The position numbers and the translations under genes are program-made. From NCBI GenBank assembly GCA_029077775.1, contig JAQNCU010000014.1, forward strand, positions 1-17,495: a stretch of 17,495 nt of DNA. Direction: 5' to 3'. Below the pieces are notes generated by a model that was not told where the DNA came from, did no database searches, and saw only the letters and a list, made by a program, of their open reading frames with translations. Below are positions 1-7,815 of the stretch, piece by piece. Every line of letters begins with the position of its first letter. Positions within the stretch are counted from its first letter, which is position 1. The stretch comes from Acidocella sp. GTDB lineage: Bacteria; Pseudomonadota; Alphaproteobacteria; Acetobacterales; Acetobacteraceae.

Positions 1-769
<769 letters not shown>

Positions 770-773
<4 letters not shown>

Positions 774-1489
774 GCGCGGTTCTCACCCTATCTGGCGTCA
801 ACACGTTCTACGGCCAGATCCAGGCGCTGCGTGATGTCAGCCTGGAAGTGAGCGAGGGCGAGATCGTTACCCTTATCGGCGCCAACGGCGCTGGTAAATC
901 CACCCTGATGATGACGATATGCGGCAATCCGCGCGCCAAATCCGGCGTGATCACGTACCGGGGCGAGGCGATCACGAATTTACCGATGCACGAGATCGCG
1001 CGCCGCGCCATTGCCCAATCGCCTGAGGGGCGGCGGATTTTCCCACGCATGAGCGTCGAGGAAAACCTGCTGATGGGCTCCCAGGTGGTAAAATTCGCCG
1101 ATTACGACAAACAGCTCGGCCTGATGTTCGAATTGTTCCCACGCCTGAAGGAGCGTTTCAGCCAGCGCGGCGGCACGCTCTCCGGCGGGGAGCAGCAAAT
1201 GCTCGCCATCGCTCGCGCGTTGATGAGCAAGCCGCGCTTGTTATTGCTCGACGAACCCTCCCTCGGCCTCGCCCCGCTGGTCATCAAGCAGATTTTCGGC
1301 GCGATTAAAAAACTAAACCAGGAAACCGGGCTCACCGTTTTGCTTGTCGAACAAAACGCCAACCAGGCGCTGCGCCTCGCGCATCGCGGTTACGTGCTGG
1401 TAAACGGCAGCATCACCATGGCCGGGACAGGTGCTGAATTATTAGCCAGACCAGAAATCCGTGCCGCCTACCTTGAAGGCGGGCATTGA
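770..1489 (+). CDS. livF: Branched-chain amino-acid ABC transporter ATPase LivF
   Basis: This 239-residue protein is the second ATPase of the Liv importer and works as a heterodimer with LivG at the inner membrane. It shows Walker A (GANGAGKST, about residue 37), the ABC signature LSGGEQQMLAIARAL (about 137), Walker B (LLLLDEPSLGLAP) and the H-loop replacement typical of LivF (LLVEQNANQAL). Length and layout match LivF. The start is TTG at 770, embedded in a TTGA overlap with the livG stop. No better in-frame ATG lies near the conserved LTLSGVNTFYG segment, so the TTG is well supported. The gene is the middle member of a livG-livF-binding protein string. A 78-bp gap separates it from the binding-protein gene, leaving room for an extra promoter for the more abundant periplasmic component. 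Confidence 0.96.
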
Positions 1490-1567
1490 TAACGCCCATA
1501 AAATGAGCGCATAGTATTATCATGTTACAAGACCTCAAAAGATAAAATTTATCAACAGGAGCCGAAA
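1490..1567 (+). promoter_or_regulatory. Leader of the Liv binding-protein gene, with Shine-Dalgarno
   Basis: This AT-rich gap lies between livF and the binding-protein gene. A clear Shine-Dalgarno AGGAG lies at 1557-1561, six bases before the TTG start at 1568, and it decides that start. TATTAT (1516-1521) and TAAAAT (1543-1548) resemble -10 boxes, but neither has a convincing -35 at normal spacing. A separate promoter for the binding protein is therefore possible but not shown. I see no terminator hairpin here, so read-through from livF is likely. Confidence 0.5.
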
Positions 1568-2686
1568 TTGAGAAATATACTTCTAAATTCAGTCGCTGTC
1601 GCGGCGATCGGTTTTAGCCTCGCCGCAGCACCGGCCATGGCGCAGATCAAAATCGGCGTTGCCGGCCCGCTTACCGGCTCAAACGCGGCCTTTGGCACAC
1701 AGCTTATCACCGGCGCCAAGCTCGCGGTGTCCGATATCAACGCCGCTGGCGGCGTGCTCGGGTCGAAGATCAAAATGATCCCGGTGGATGACGCCTGCGA
1801 CCCGAAACAGGCTGTTTCAGCGGCGAACACCCTGGTCAGCGACGGCGTGGTGATGGTGGACGGGCATTTCTGCTCAGCTTCCTCCATCCCGGCCAGCAAG
1901 GTCTATACCGATAACGGGATCCTTGAGATCTCGCCCGCCTCAACCAACCCGCAATATACCGATGATGGCTCTGCCTTCACCTTCCGCGTCTGCGGCCGTG
2001 ACGACCAGCAGGGTGCCGTGGCCGCTGAATACATCGCCAAACACTTCCCACACGCGAAAATCGCGGTGCTGGACGATAATTCGACCTATGGCAAAGGCAT
2101 CGCCGATCAGGTTCGCCTGAACCTTAAAAAGCTCAACGTGCCAGTTGCCTACAACACATCCTATACCGCCGGGGACAAGGATTACTCGGCCTTGATCAGC
2201 CGCCTGAAGCAAGACGGCATCACCTTGGTCTATATTGGCGGCTATTATGCCGATTCCGGGCTGATCATGCGTGAGGGCGCCCAACAAGGATTCACACCGC
2301 AATATTTCTCCGAAGATGCCGCCGTAACCTCCGCACTCTGGCAGGTTGCGGGCCCCGCAGCTGAGGGCATGTTGATGACCTTCCCGCCCCCGGCGGAAAC
2401 CGAACCCTCCGCCGCCAAGGCTGTGGCCGAGCTGAAAAAGCTGCATGAAGATCCGACCGGATATGTTCTTTATTCATACGCCACCATCCAGGTCTGGGCG
2501 GAAGCCGCGAAGAAGGCGCATAGCACACAGCCCATCCTGGTCGCGCAGACCTTAAAGGCCGATGGCCCCTGGCCATCCGTGCTCGGCCCGATCAAGTTCG
2601 ACGCCAAGGGCGACGTGGTAAACGCGGCCTATGCCATCTATAAATGGCATGACGGTAATTACGCGGTTTACGCTCTCAAGCCATAA
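1568..2686 (+). CDS. livK: Periplasmic branched-chain amino-acid binding protein (LivJ/LivK type)
   Basis: This 372-residue periplasmic substrate receptor delivers branched-chain (or related) amino acids to the LivHMGF importer. It begins with a Sec signal peptide: basic start MRN, hydrophobic residues 4-22, and a likely cleavage in AMA|Q after residue 25. There is no lipobox cysteine, so a soluble periplasmic protein is expected. The mature start IKIGVAGPLTGSNAAFG is typical of the Peripla_BP_6 (type I) fold. C77 (DDACDP) and C102 (HFCSAS) sit where LIV-binding proteins form their disulfide. The ISPASTNP and YGKG segments also fit. The start is TTG with a strong AGGAG six bases upstream; no ATG precedes the signal peptide. 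It is the last gene of the string and is followed by an intrinsic terminator. Substrate specificity within the family cannot be read from sequence alone. Confidence 0.94.
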   Translation: MRNILLNSVAVAAIGFSLAAAPAMAQIKIGVAGPLTGSNAAFGTQLITGAKLAVSDINAAGGVLGSKIKMIPVDDACDPKQAVSAANTLVSDGVVMVDGHFCSASSIPASKVYTDNGILEISPASTNPQYTDDGSAFTFRVCGRDDQQGAVAAEYIAKHFPHAKIAVLDDNSTYGKGIADQVRLNLKKLNVPVAYNTSYTAGDKDYSALISRLKQDGITLVYIGGYYADSGLIMREGAQQGFTPQYFSEDAAVTSALWQVAGPAAEGMLMTFPPPAETEPSAAKAVAELKKLHEDPTGYVLYSYATIQVWAEAAKKAHSTQPILVAQTLKADGPWPSVLGPIKFDAKGDVVNAAYAIYKWHDGNYAVYALKP

Positions 2687-2704
2687 TTCTGGCTGGCGAT
2701 CACC

Positions 2705-2737
2705 AAAACGGCGTCCCATCCGGGGCGCCGTTTTTTT
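2705..2737 (+). terminator. Rho-independent terminator of the liv operon (probably bidirectional)
   Basis: ACGGCGTCCC (2708-2717) pairs with GGGGCGCCGT (2722-2731, one G-U pair) around a 4-base loop, followed by a run of seven T (2731-2737). It begins 18 bases after the binding-protein stop. On the other strand the AAAA at 2705-2708 supplies a short T run, so it may also stop transcripts arriving from selO. Confidence 0.9.
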
Positions 2738-2779
2738 GCGCGCGGGGCTGGCGGGGCAGCAGCGCGCCGGAAAAGACTC

Positions 2780-2816
2780 TGACACCGAACGTCATTCTCT
2801 ATGACCTTCGGTATCA
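2780..2816 (-). repeat. 37-bp palindromic repeat, copy 1, containing the selO stop codon
   Basis: Read on the minus strand, TGATACCGAA pairs with TTCGGTGTCA (10 pairs including one G-U). Inside lie a G-G mismatch, a 5-bp stem GTCAT/ATGAC and the loop AGAGA. The first three bases are the selO stop codon. A second copy with the same 37-base architecture lies over the stop codon at 17307-17309. Here the hairpin is followed by GTCAGAGTC and only TTTT, so terminator activity is possible but weak. A REP-like element is the better description. Confidence 0.7.
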
Positions 2817-4322
2817 TGTCCCGCAAAACGTCCGCAGGATAGACTGCCCCGGCGCTGGCGGCTCAGCATATCGGGCGTGCGCGGGCCGGTCGGTATAAGG
2901 GTCCAGCAACACCCCCAGGCATTCATGGAAAGGTGCATAATCGCCTTGCCTGGTCGCGGCGGCCAGAACCTGCTCCACAATATGGTTGCGCGGGATCACC
3001 GCCGGGTTTTCCGCGCGCATGGAAGCGGCCCGTAAGCCCACAGGCATCGATTCCCGCGCGCAACGCTGGTGCCACGCCTCTCTCCAATGATCGAACGCAT
3101 CTTTATCCTGAAACAACACCCGCGCGCGGGCTGACGCGCCATCCAGCCCCTCGCCCAGCATCCGGAAACAGAGCGTAAAATCCACCGCATCTTTATGCAT
3201 CGCAGCCAATAACGATTGCGCCAGCGCGCGGTCGCCATCCTCAGCAATGGTGAGCCCCAGCTTGCACCGCATGCCCGCCAGCCAGGCGTTATCGAACGCT
3301 GCCCCAAACCCCATAATGGCGCGGGTCGCGCACGCGATATTGTCCTGCTCGTCATCCCCCAGCAGCGGCACCAGCGTCTCGGCAAAGCGCGTTAAATTCC
3401 ACTGTGCCATTGCGGGCTGATTTTTAAAGGCGTAGCGGCCATAATCATCGATCGAGCTGAACACCGTGGCGGGATCATAAGCATCGATAAACGCGCAGGG
3501 CCCGTAATCAATCGTTTCACCGGAGACCGCCATATTGTCGGTGTTCATCACGCCATGCACAAACCCGAGATTGAGCCATCGGGCGACGAGCGAGGCCTGA
3601 CGGGCCACCACCGCCTCAAGCAGAGCGAGATACGGGTTTTCGGCCTGTCTCGCATCAGCGTAATGCCGGTCTATCACGTAATCGGCGAGTGCTTCGACCG
3701 CATCATAATCGCCGCGCGCCGCGAAATACTGAAATGTCCCGACACGGATATTGCTCGCGGCAATGCGCGTCAGCACCGCACCGGGCAAAGGCCGATCGCG
3801 CAACACAGCCTCGCCCGTTGTCACGGCCGCCAGCGCGCGCGTGGTCGGAACGCCAAGGGCGTGCATGGCCTCACTGATCAAATATTCGCGCAGCACCGGC
3901 CCCAACGCCGCCCGACCGTCGCCGCCGCGTGAAAATGCCGTGCGCCCTGCGCCTTTTAATTGAATATCCCGGCGGCTTCCTGCCCGGTCGATCACCTCAC
4001 CCAGCAAAATCGCCCGCCCATCGCCCAGTTGCGGCGTGAAATGCCCAAACTGATGGCCCGCATAAGCCATGGCGATGGGGTCGGCCCCGGTTGGCAGGGC
4101 ATTGCCCGCGAAAATCGCCGTCAGAGCCTCAAGCGGGCATGACACGGTGTCTAACGACAGTTCCGCCGCCAAGGCATCATTAAAGACCACCATCGCCGGG
4201 TCCGCCACAGGGCTTGGGGCCTGCCGGGCATAGAAACCCGCGGGCATGGAGGCGAAGCTATGGGTCAGCGCACCGATCGAGAGCGGCGCGGCATTTAGAT
4301 TGAGCAGAGCCATACCCTTCAT
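2814..4322 (-). CDS. selO: Protein adenylyltransferase SelO (YdiU/UPF0061 family)
   Basis: SelO is a pseudokinase-fold enzyme that transfers AMP from ATP to Ser, Thr or Tyr of target proteins. In characterised members the targets include redox and metabolic proteins. The 502-residue protein carries the family signatures AYAGHQFG (about 87-94), DIQLKGAGRTAFSRGGDGR (119-137), HGVMNTDNM (256-264) and IDYGP (271-275). K123, D262, N263 and D272 keep the spacing of the nucleotide- and metal-binding residues studied in Pseudomonas SelO (recalled as K113, D252, N253, D262). The tail TFCGT has a single Cys near the C terminus, where eukaryotic SelO has a selenocysteine motif. The ATG at 4322 is preferred because AGGG (4332-4335) overlaps the egtB stop at proper spacing; ATG 4313 is an alternative. 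The gene starts 11 bases after egtB, so it is almost certainly co-transcribed with the ergothioneine genes. Confidence 0.96.
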   Translation of the reverse strand: MKGMALLNLNAAPLSIGALTHSFASMPAGFYARQAPSPVADPAMVVFNDALAAELSLDTVSCPLEALTAIFAGNALPTGADPIAMAYAGHQFGHFTPQLGDGRAILLGEVIDRAGSRRDIQLKGAGRTAFSRGGDGRAALGPVLREYLISEAMHALGVPTTRALAAVTTGEAVLRDRPLPGAVLTRIAASNIRVGTFQYFAARGDYDAVEALADYVIDRHYADARQAENPYLALLEAVVARQASLVARWLNLGFVHGVMNTDNMAVSGETIDYGPCAFIDAYDPATVFSSIDDYGRYAFKNQPAMAQWNLTRFAETLVPLLGDDEQDNIACATRAIMGFGAAFDNAWLAGMRCKLGLTIAEDGDRALAQSLLAAMHKDAVDFTLCFRMLGEGLDGASARARVLFQDKDAFDHWREAWHQRCARESMPVGLRAASMRAENPAVIPRNHIVEQVLAAATRQGDYAPFHECLGVLLDPYTDRPAHARYAEPPAPGQSILRTFCGT

Positions 4323-4333
4323 TATACCGCGCC

Positions 4334-5554
4334 CTATCGCGCCAGACGAATCCCCATGAATTGCCAGCGCGCCGATGCGGGGAAAAAATTGCGATAGGTG
4401 ATGCGCGCATGGCCCGGCGGCGTCGCCACAGATGACCCGCGCAGCACATATTGGTTGACCATGAACTTGCCGTTATACTCCCCCACCGCCCCGGCGGCGG
4501 CGGCAAACCCGGGATAGGGCGCGTAGGATGAGCTGGTCCATTGCCAGGCGGTTCCGAACATCTGCGCCAGACCGTCACTTAAAGCCGCGTGCTCCCACTC
4601 CGCTTCGGTCGGCAGGCGCGCGCCGGCCCAGAGCGCAAAGGCGGCGGCCTCATAAAACGACAAATGCACGCAAGGTGCCGCAGGATCGATGGGGATGACG
4701 CCACGGGCTGTATAGTCGCACCAGCCCCCTGAACCATCGGGCGCCCAATAGAGCGGGTGCAAGGTCGCATTCGCTTGCAAAAACGCCCAGCCATCGGATA
4801 ACCAGAAAGCCGGGTTTCGATAGCCGCCATCATCGATAAAGGCGGCATATTCACCATTGGTGACAAGCCGCGATGACAGCGCATAAGGCTCCAAAAACTG
4901 TCTGTGCCGTGGCATCTCGTTATCGAAGCAAAACCCGCCGCCTGCATGGCCGATTTCCACCAACCCGCCGGAAAATTCGACCCATTCTTGCGCCAGATCA
5001 TCATTCTTCGCCGGAGCGCCGAGGCTGGGATAGGGCGGCGGCGCCGGGTTCAGGCTGAACAAATGTTTGATGTCCGTAACTATCAATTCCTGATGCTGTT
5101 GCTCATGCTGCAATCCAAGCGCGACCAGCCCGGCAAGCTCGCCGCCACGGGCCGGAGGCAGCTCGCGCGCAAATAAAGCCGCCATCCGCGTATCCACATC
5201 CCGGCGATAAGCTAAAACCTCATCTAGCCCCGGGCGCGTCACCATGCCGCGCTGCAGGCGAGGATATTTATCACCAATGCCATTATAATAGGAATTGAAC
5301 AAAACCCGGAAAGACGGGTCAAAAGGCGAAAAATCCGGCTCAAACGCCTCCAATATGAAGGTCTCAAAAAACCAACTGGTATGGGCCAGATGCCATTTTA
5401 CCGGGCTTGCATCCGGCATGGACTGCACGACGCAATCCTCAGGCGATAAGGCGCTGACGAGACGAAGTGACGCCGCCCGAACCTGCGCAAATTTATCCCG
5501 CCAGACGGGCTGGCTCGCATCCCCCTTTGGCGCGCGCTCAGTTTGCCTTAGCAT
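4334..5554 (-). CDS. egtB: Ergothioneine synthase EgtB (iron-dependent hercynylcysteine sulfoxide synthase)
   Basis: EgtB is a non-haem iron enzyme that uses O2 to join hercynine with gamma-glutamylcysteine or cysteine through a sulfoxide C-S bond, the central step of ergothioneine synthesis in the cytoplasm. The 406-residue protein has an N-terminal DinB_2 domain with the WHLAHTSWFFE motif (54-64) and the iron-binding HEQQHQE (H150, H154, E156). A linker and a C-terminal FGE/formylglycine-type domain follow (about 190-406), with RLPTEAEWE and the canonical ending NQYVLRGSSVATP...TYRNFFPASARWQFMGIRLAR. The frame stays open further upstream to 5689, but residues before M(5554) resemble out-of-frame egtD sequence, so ATG 5554 is chosen; it overlaps egtD by 17 bases. 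No clear Shine-Dalgarno is visible, consistent with coupled translation. Whether the sulfur donor is cysteine or gamma-glutamylcysteine cannot be read directly. Confidence 0.94.
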   Translation of the reverse strand: MLRQTERAPKGDASQPVWRDKFAQVRAASLRLVSALSPEDCVVQSMPDASPVKWHLAHTSWFFETFILEAFEPDFSPFDPSFRVLFNSYYNGIGDKYPRLQRGMVTRPGLDEVLAYRRDVDTRMAALFARELPPARGGELAGLVALGLQHEQQHQELIVTDIKHLFSLNPAPPPYPSLGAPAKNDDLAQEWVEFSGGLVEIGHAGGGFCFDNEMPRHRQFLEPYALSSRLVTNGEYAAFIDDGGYRNPAFWLSDGWAFLQANATLHPLYWAPDGSGGWCDYTARGVIPIDPAAPCVHLSFYEAAAFALWAGARLPTEAEWEHAALSDGLAQMFGTAWQWTSSSYAPYPGFAAAAGAVGEYNGKFMVNQYVLRGSSVATPPGHARITYRNFFPASARWQFMGIRLAR

Positions 5555-6518
5555 AGCAGACCAGAAACTGGTTTTGCGCGTCCGTCCAGCATTGCGTGCG
5601 GCTGAACCCGGCCTGGCCCAGCAGGCTGATGAACCCTGCTTGCGTATATTTATAGCTGTTCTCGGTATGGATCCGCGCGCCTGCGGCAAATGCGCGCTGC
5701 CCGCCAGGCCATGTCACGCGTAGCGCACAACGCGCTTCAAGGTGCATCTCAATCCGGCTCTGGTCAGCATTGAACAACGCGACATGACGCCATTGCGTAG
5801 GGATAAAATCGGTCCCGATCAAACGGTTGACATGGCGCAGGATGTTCAGATTGAACGCGGCGGTCACCCCGAGCGGGTCGTCGTAAGCCGCTTCCAGCCG
5901 CGCGGCATCTTTGACCAGATCGACCCCCACCAGAATCGCGCCATCAGCCCCACAGGCGGCACGCACCCGGCCAAAAAACTGCACAGCCTGCAAAGGCGTG
6001 AAATTGCCGATCGACGACCCGGGATAGAAAAACAGACGCCGCGCTGCCGGAACCGCTGTGGGCAGGGAAAATGTCTCTGAAAAATCGAGGGCGACCGCCT
6101 GCATCGGGATTTCAGGATGTTCCGCCTGAAGGCGATTGACAGCCTCCGTGAGAAAATCCGCCGCTATATCCACGGCGACATAATGTGACGGCTTCAAGGT
6201 GGCAAACAGGCTGGATGCTTTCGCGCAATTCCCGGCACCGAGGTCGATGAAAACGCGGTCAACGCCGGCCGCGGCGGTTATGTGCTGCGCATCGGCAGCG
6301 AAGATCCCGGCTTCGGCACGGCCAAGATCATACTCATCCAGGAGCCCGATCGCCTCAAACAGCTTCGAACCCAGGGCATCGTAGAAATATTTCGCATGGA
6401 TACTCGCATTATGCGAGAGCAAACCGCCCACCAACTCCGCCCTTATGGCGGAATTTTGCCCTGTGTGGGCCGAGCCACCATGTCCGAGGTCACGCTGCAA
6501 TGCTTGGTTGCCGGTCAT
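5538..6518 (-). CDS. egtD: L-histidine N-alpha-methyltransferase EgtD
   Basis: EgtD trimethylates histidine with S-adenosylmethionine to give hercynine, the first committed step of ergothioneine synthesis. The 326-residue protein has the EgtD N-terminal motif KYFYDALGSKLFEAI (43-57), a SAM site IDLGAGNCAK (91-100), VAVDI (114-118) and FFYPGSSIGNF (163-173). Y63, N172, Y212, E286 and S288 reproduce the order, and largely the spacing, of the histidine-binding residues known in mycobacterial EgtD (recalled as Y56, N166, Y206, E282, S284), so histidine should be the substrate. The motif after the first helix reads EYDLGRAE rather than the commoner EYYPTRTE. ATG 6518 has a GAGGAA Shine-Dalgarno at 6521-6526. 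It is the first gene of the egtD-egtB-selO operon; egtA, egtC and egtE homologues are not in the window. Confidence 0.94.
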   Translation of the reverse strand: MTGNQALQRDLGHGGSAHTGQNSAIRAELVGGLLSHNASIHAKYFYDALGSKLFEAIGLLDEYDLGRAEAGIFAADAQHITAAAGVDRVFIDLGAGNCAKASSLFATLKPSHYVAVDIAADFLTEAVNRLQAEHPEIPMQAVALDFSETFSLPTAVPAARRLFFYPGSSIGNFTPLQAVQFFGRVRAACGADGAILVGVDLVKDAARLEAAYDDPLGVTAAFNLNILRHVNRLIGTDFIPTQWRHVALFNADQSRIEMHLEARCALRVTWPGGQRAFAAGARIHTENSYKYTQAGFISLLGQAGFSRTQCWTDAQNQFLVCYAKAN

Positions 6519-6693
6519 ATTTCCTCACCAGATCAAGCCTGTGCCTGATGCTCATGTTTAAATCATTGAGCGGAAGATAGGGGATATTAGGTCGATTTTA
6601 ACCCCCAATTCATCCACACCACGGCTAACGCCCTCATGTAATTCGGAAATGCGCCAACATATAATCAAGAGATCTCACACGAAGGACCCGCAA
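6519..6693. promoter_or_regulatory. Divergent intergenic region between egtD and the DUF427 gene
   Basis: These 175 bp must hold the leftward promoter of egtD-egtB-selO and the rightward promoter of the DUF427 gene. On the plus strand a perfect TATAAT occurs at 6660-6665, 28 bases before the ATG at 6694, but the base run at -35 (TGTAAT, 6637-6642) is poor. On the minus strand TAATAT near 6586-6591 is a weak -10 candidate. Shine-Dalgarno sequences are GAAGGA (6681-6686) for the rightward gene and GAGGAA (6521-6526) for egtD. No clear palindromic operator is visible. Confidence 0.45.
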
Positions 6694-6984
6694 ATGATAA
6701 CCGCCACCTGGAACAACGAGGTGATCGCCGAGTCTAACAAAACGATCATGCTTGAAGGCAACCATTATTTCCCGCCCGACGCCATCCGCGCGGATGTTTT
6801 GCGGCCGAGTTCAACCACCAGCAACTGCCCGTGGAAGGGCACCGCGCGTTATTATTCGGTGGAGGTTGCGGGGGCGACGAACAAAGATGCCGCCTGGTAT
6901 TACGCCGACCCCTCGGACAAGGCGAAGGAGATCAAAAATTACGTTGCCTTTTGGAAAGGGGTGAGCGTGCGCGAGGCCGCATAA
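6694..6984 (+). CDS. DUF427 domain protein
   Basis: This 96-residue protein belongs to the DUF427 family, small cytoplasmic beta-rich proteins of unknown biochemical role found widely in bacteria and fungi. Family hallmarks are the N-terminal ATWNNEVIAES, the HYFPPDAIRADVL segment (24-36), the signature NCPWKGTARYYSV (44-56), the AAWYYADP segment (67-74) and KNYVAFWKGV (81-90). The ATG at 6694 is selected because GAAGGA (6681-6686) lies seven bases before it; an upstream ATG at 6649 lacks a ribosome site. The gene is divergent from egtD and convergent with the ABC permease. Its stop codon sits in the loop of a perfect hairpin. There is no predicted signal peptide or membrane segment. Identification as DUF427 is firm; function is unknown. 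Confidence 0.92.
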   Translation: MITATWNNEVIAESNKTIMLEGNHYFPPDAIRADVLRPSSTTSNCPWKGTARYYSVEVAGATNKDAAWYYADPSDKAKEIKNYVAFWKGVSVREAA

Positions 6985-6995
6985 GCCTCGCGCAC
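6967..6995. terminator. Perfect 11-bp hairpin around the DUF427 stop codon (possible terminator)
   Basis: GTGCGCGAGGC (6967-6977) and GCCTCGCGCAC (6985-6995) are perfectly complementary around the 7-base loop CGCATAA, which contains the TAA stop. It lies between two convergent genes and ends 14 bases before the permease stop. No T run follows on either strand, so it would act as a 3'-end-stabilising or Rho-assisted hairpin rather than a classical intrinsic terminator. Confidence 0.6.
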
Positions 6996-7009
6996 CCATA
7001 AGCAAATTT

Positions 7010-7753
7010 CTAGGCTCGGCCTTGGGGCAACAGGCGCGCCGGCATCGGGTCACGCTTGGGGCTAAGCTTGCGCTCAACCCAGGCCATCGCCAAAGTCCAC
7101 AGGCTGGTCAGCAACAAAAAATAAAGCCCCAGGACAGAATAAAGCTCGAACGTACGAAACGTGGCAGAATTTATCGTCTGCGTGACAAGCAGCATTTCCG
7201 ACACACCGATCACGCTGACAAGCGTGGTGTTTTTGAGCATGATGTTGAATTGGTTGCCAATGGGCAGCAGGACAATCCGGAATGCCTGTGGCAAAACGAC
7301 ATGGCGCATGACCATGACACGCGATAGGCCGAGCGCCTTGGCCGCCTCGACCTGGCCTTTATCGACCGCCATGATACCCGCCCGAAAAATCTCTGCCATA
7401 TAGGCAGCCTCGTTGATCGCGAGGGCCACAATGCCCGCCTGCACGTTACCCGGAAACACGATAGGCCCGACCGTGATATCATTAAACCGCACTATATTGG
7501 CGGCGGCGAGCGCGGTGTAGATGAACACGATCTGCACCAAAAGCGGCGTCCCCCGCACGATCCAGACATAGGCAGCCGCGGCAAACGAAAATGGCTTGCC
7601 AGGTGAGAGGCGCGCGAAAGCAATAAACAGACCGAGCACAGAGCCCAATATCTGGGCCGAAACCGCCATCAAGACCGTCAACCCAAGCCCGCTGAGAAAC
7701 GCGCCGCTCGGCGTTAAGAGCTGCGACCAAAAATAGGGCCAGTCAAAATTCAT
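7010..7753 (-). CDS. Polar amino-acid ABC transporter permease (HisM/GlnP type)
   Basis: This 247-residue inner-membrane protein of the His/Glu/Gln/Arg/opine three-TM permease family forms the membrane channel of a polar amino-acid importer. Several hydrophobic segments are visible: residues about 14-40, 52-80, 85-115, the stretch around the loop, and 200-230. The cytoplasmic EAA loop that docks to the ATPase is clear (VEAAKALGLSRVMVMRHVVLPQAFRIVLLPIGNQF, about 137-171), as is WIVRGTPLLVQIVFIYTAL near 64-82. ATG 7753 gives a normal N terminus (MNFDWPYFW), but no Shine-Dalgarno is visible. It follows the binding-protein gene by 62 bases on the same strand. No ATPase or second permease gene is next to it, so it probably homodimerises and borrows an ATPase from elsewhere. 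Confidence 0.92.
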   Translation of the reverse strand: MNFDWPYFWSQLLTPSGAFLSGLGLTVLMAVSAQILGSVLGLFIAFARLSPGKPFSFAAAAYVWIVRGTPLLVQIVFIYTALAAANIVRFNDITVGPIVFPGNVQAGIVALAINEAAYMAEIFRAGIMAVDKGQVEAAKALGLSRVMVMRHVVLPQAFRIVLLPIGNQFNIMLKNTTLVSVIGVSEMLLVTQTINSATFRTFELYSVLGLYFLLLTSLWTLAMAWVERKLSPKRDPMPARLLPQGRA

Positions 7754-7815
7754 ACGTGCAGCCGATGCCCGAACCCACCGGCGTCATGAACACAGACTGC
7801 CCCTTCGCCATGCCG

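Noticed and set aside
5555..5689. Upstream extension of egtB into egtD
   Set aside because: The 45 extra residues are Arg/Ala/Ser-rich out-of-frame egtD sequence and precede the normal EgtB N terminus.
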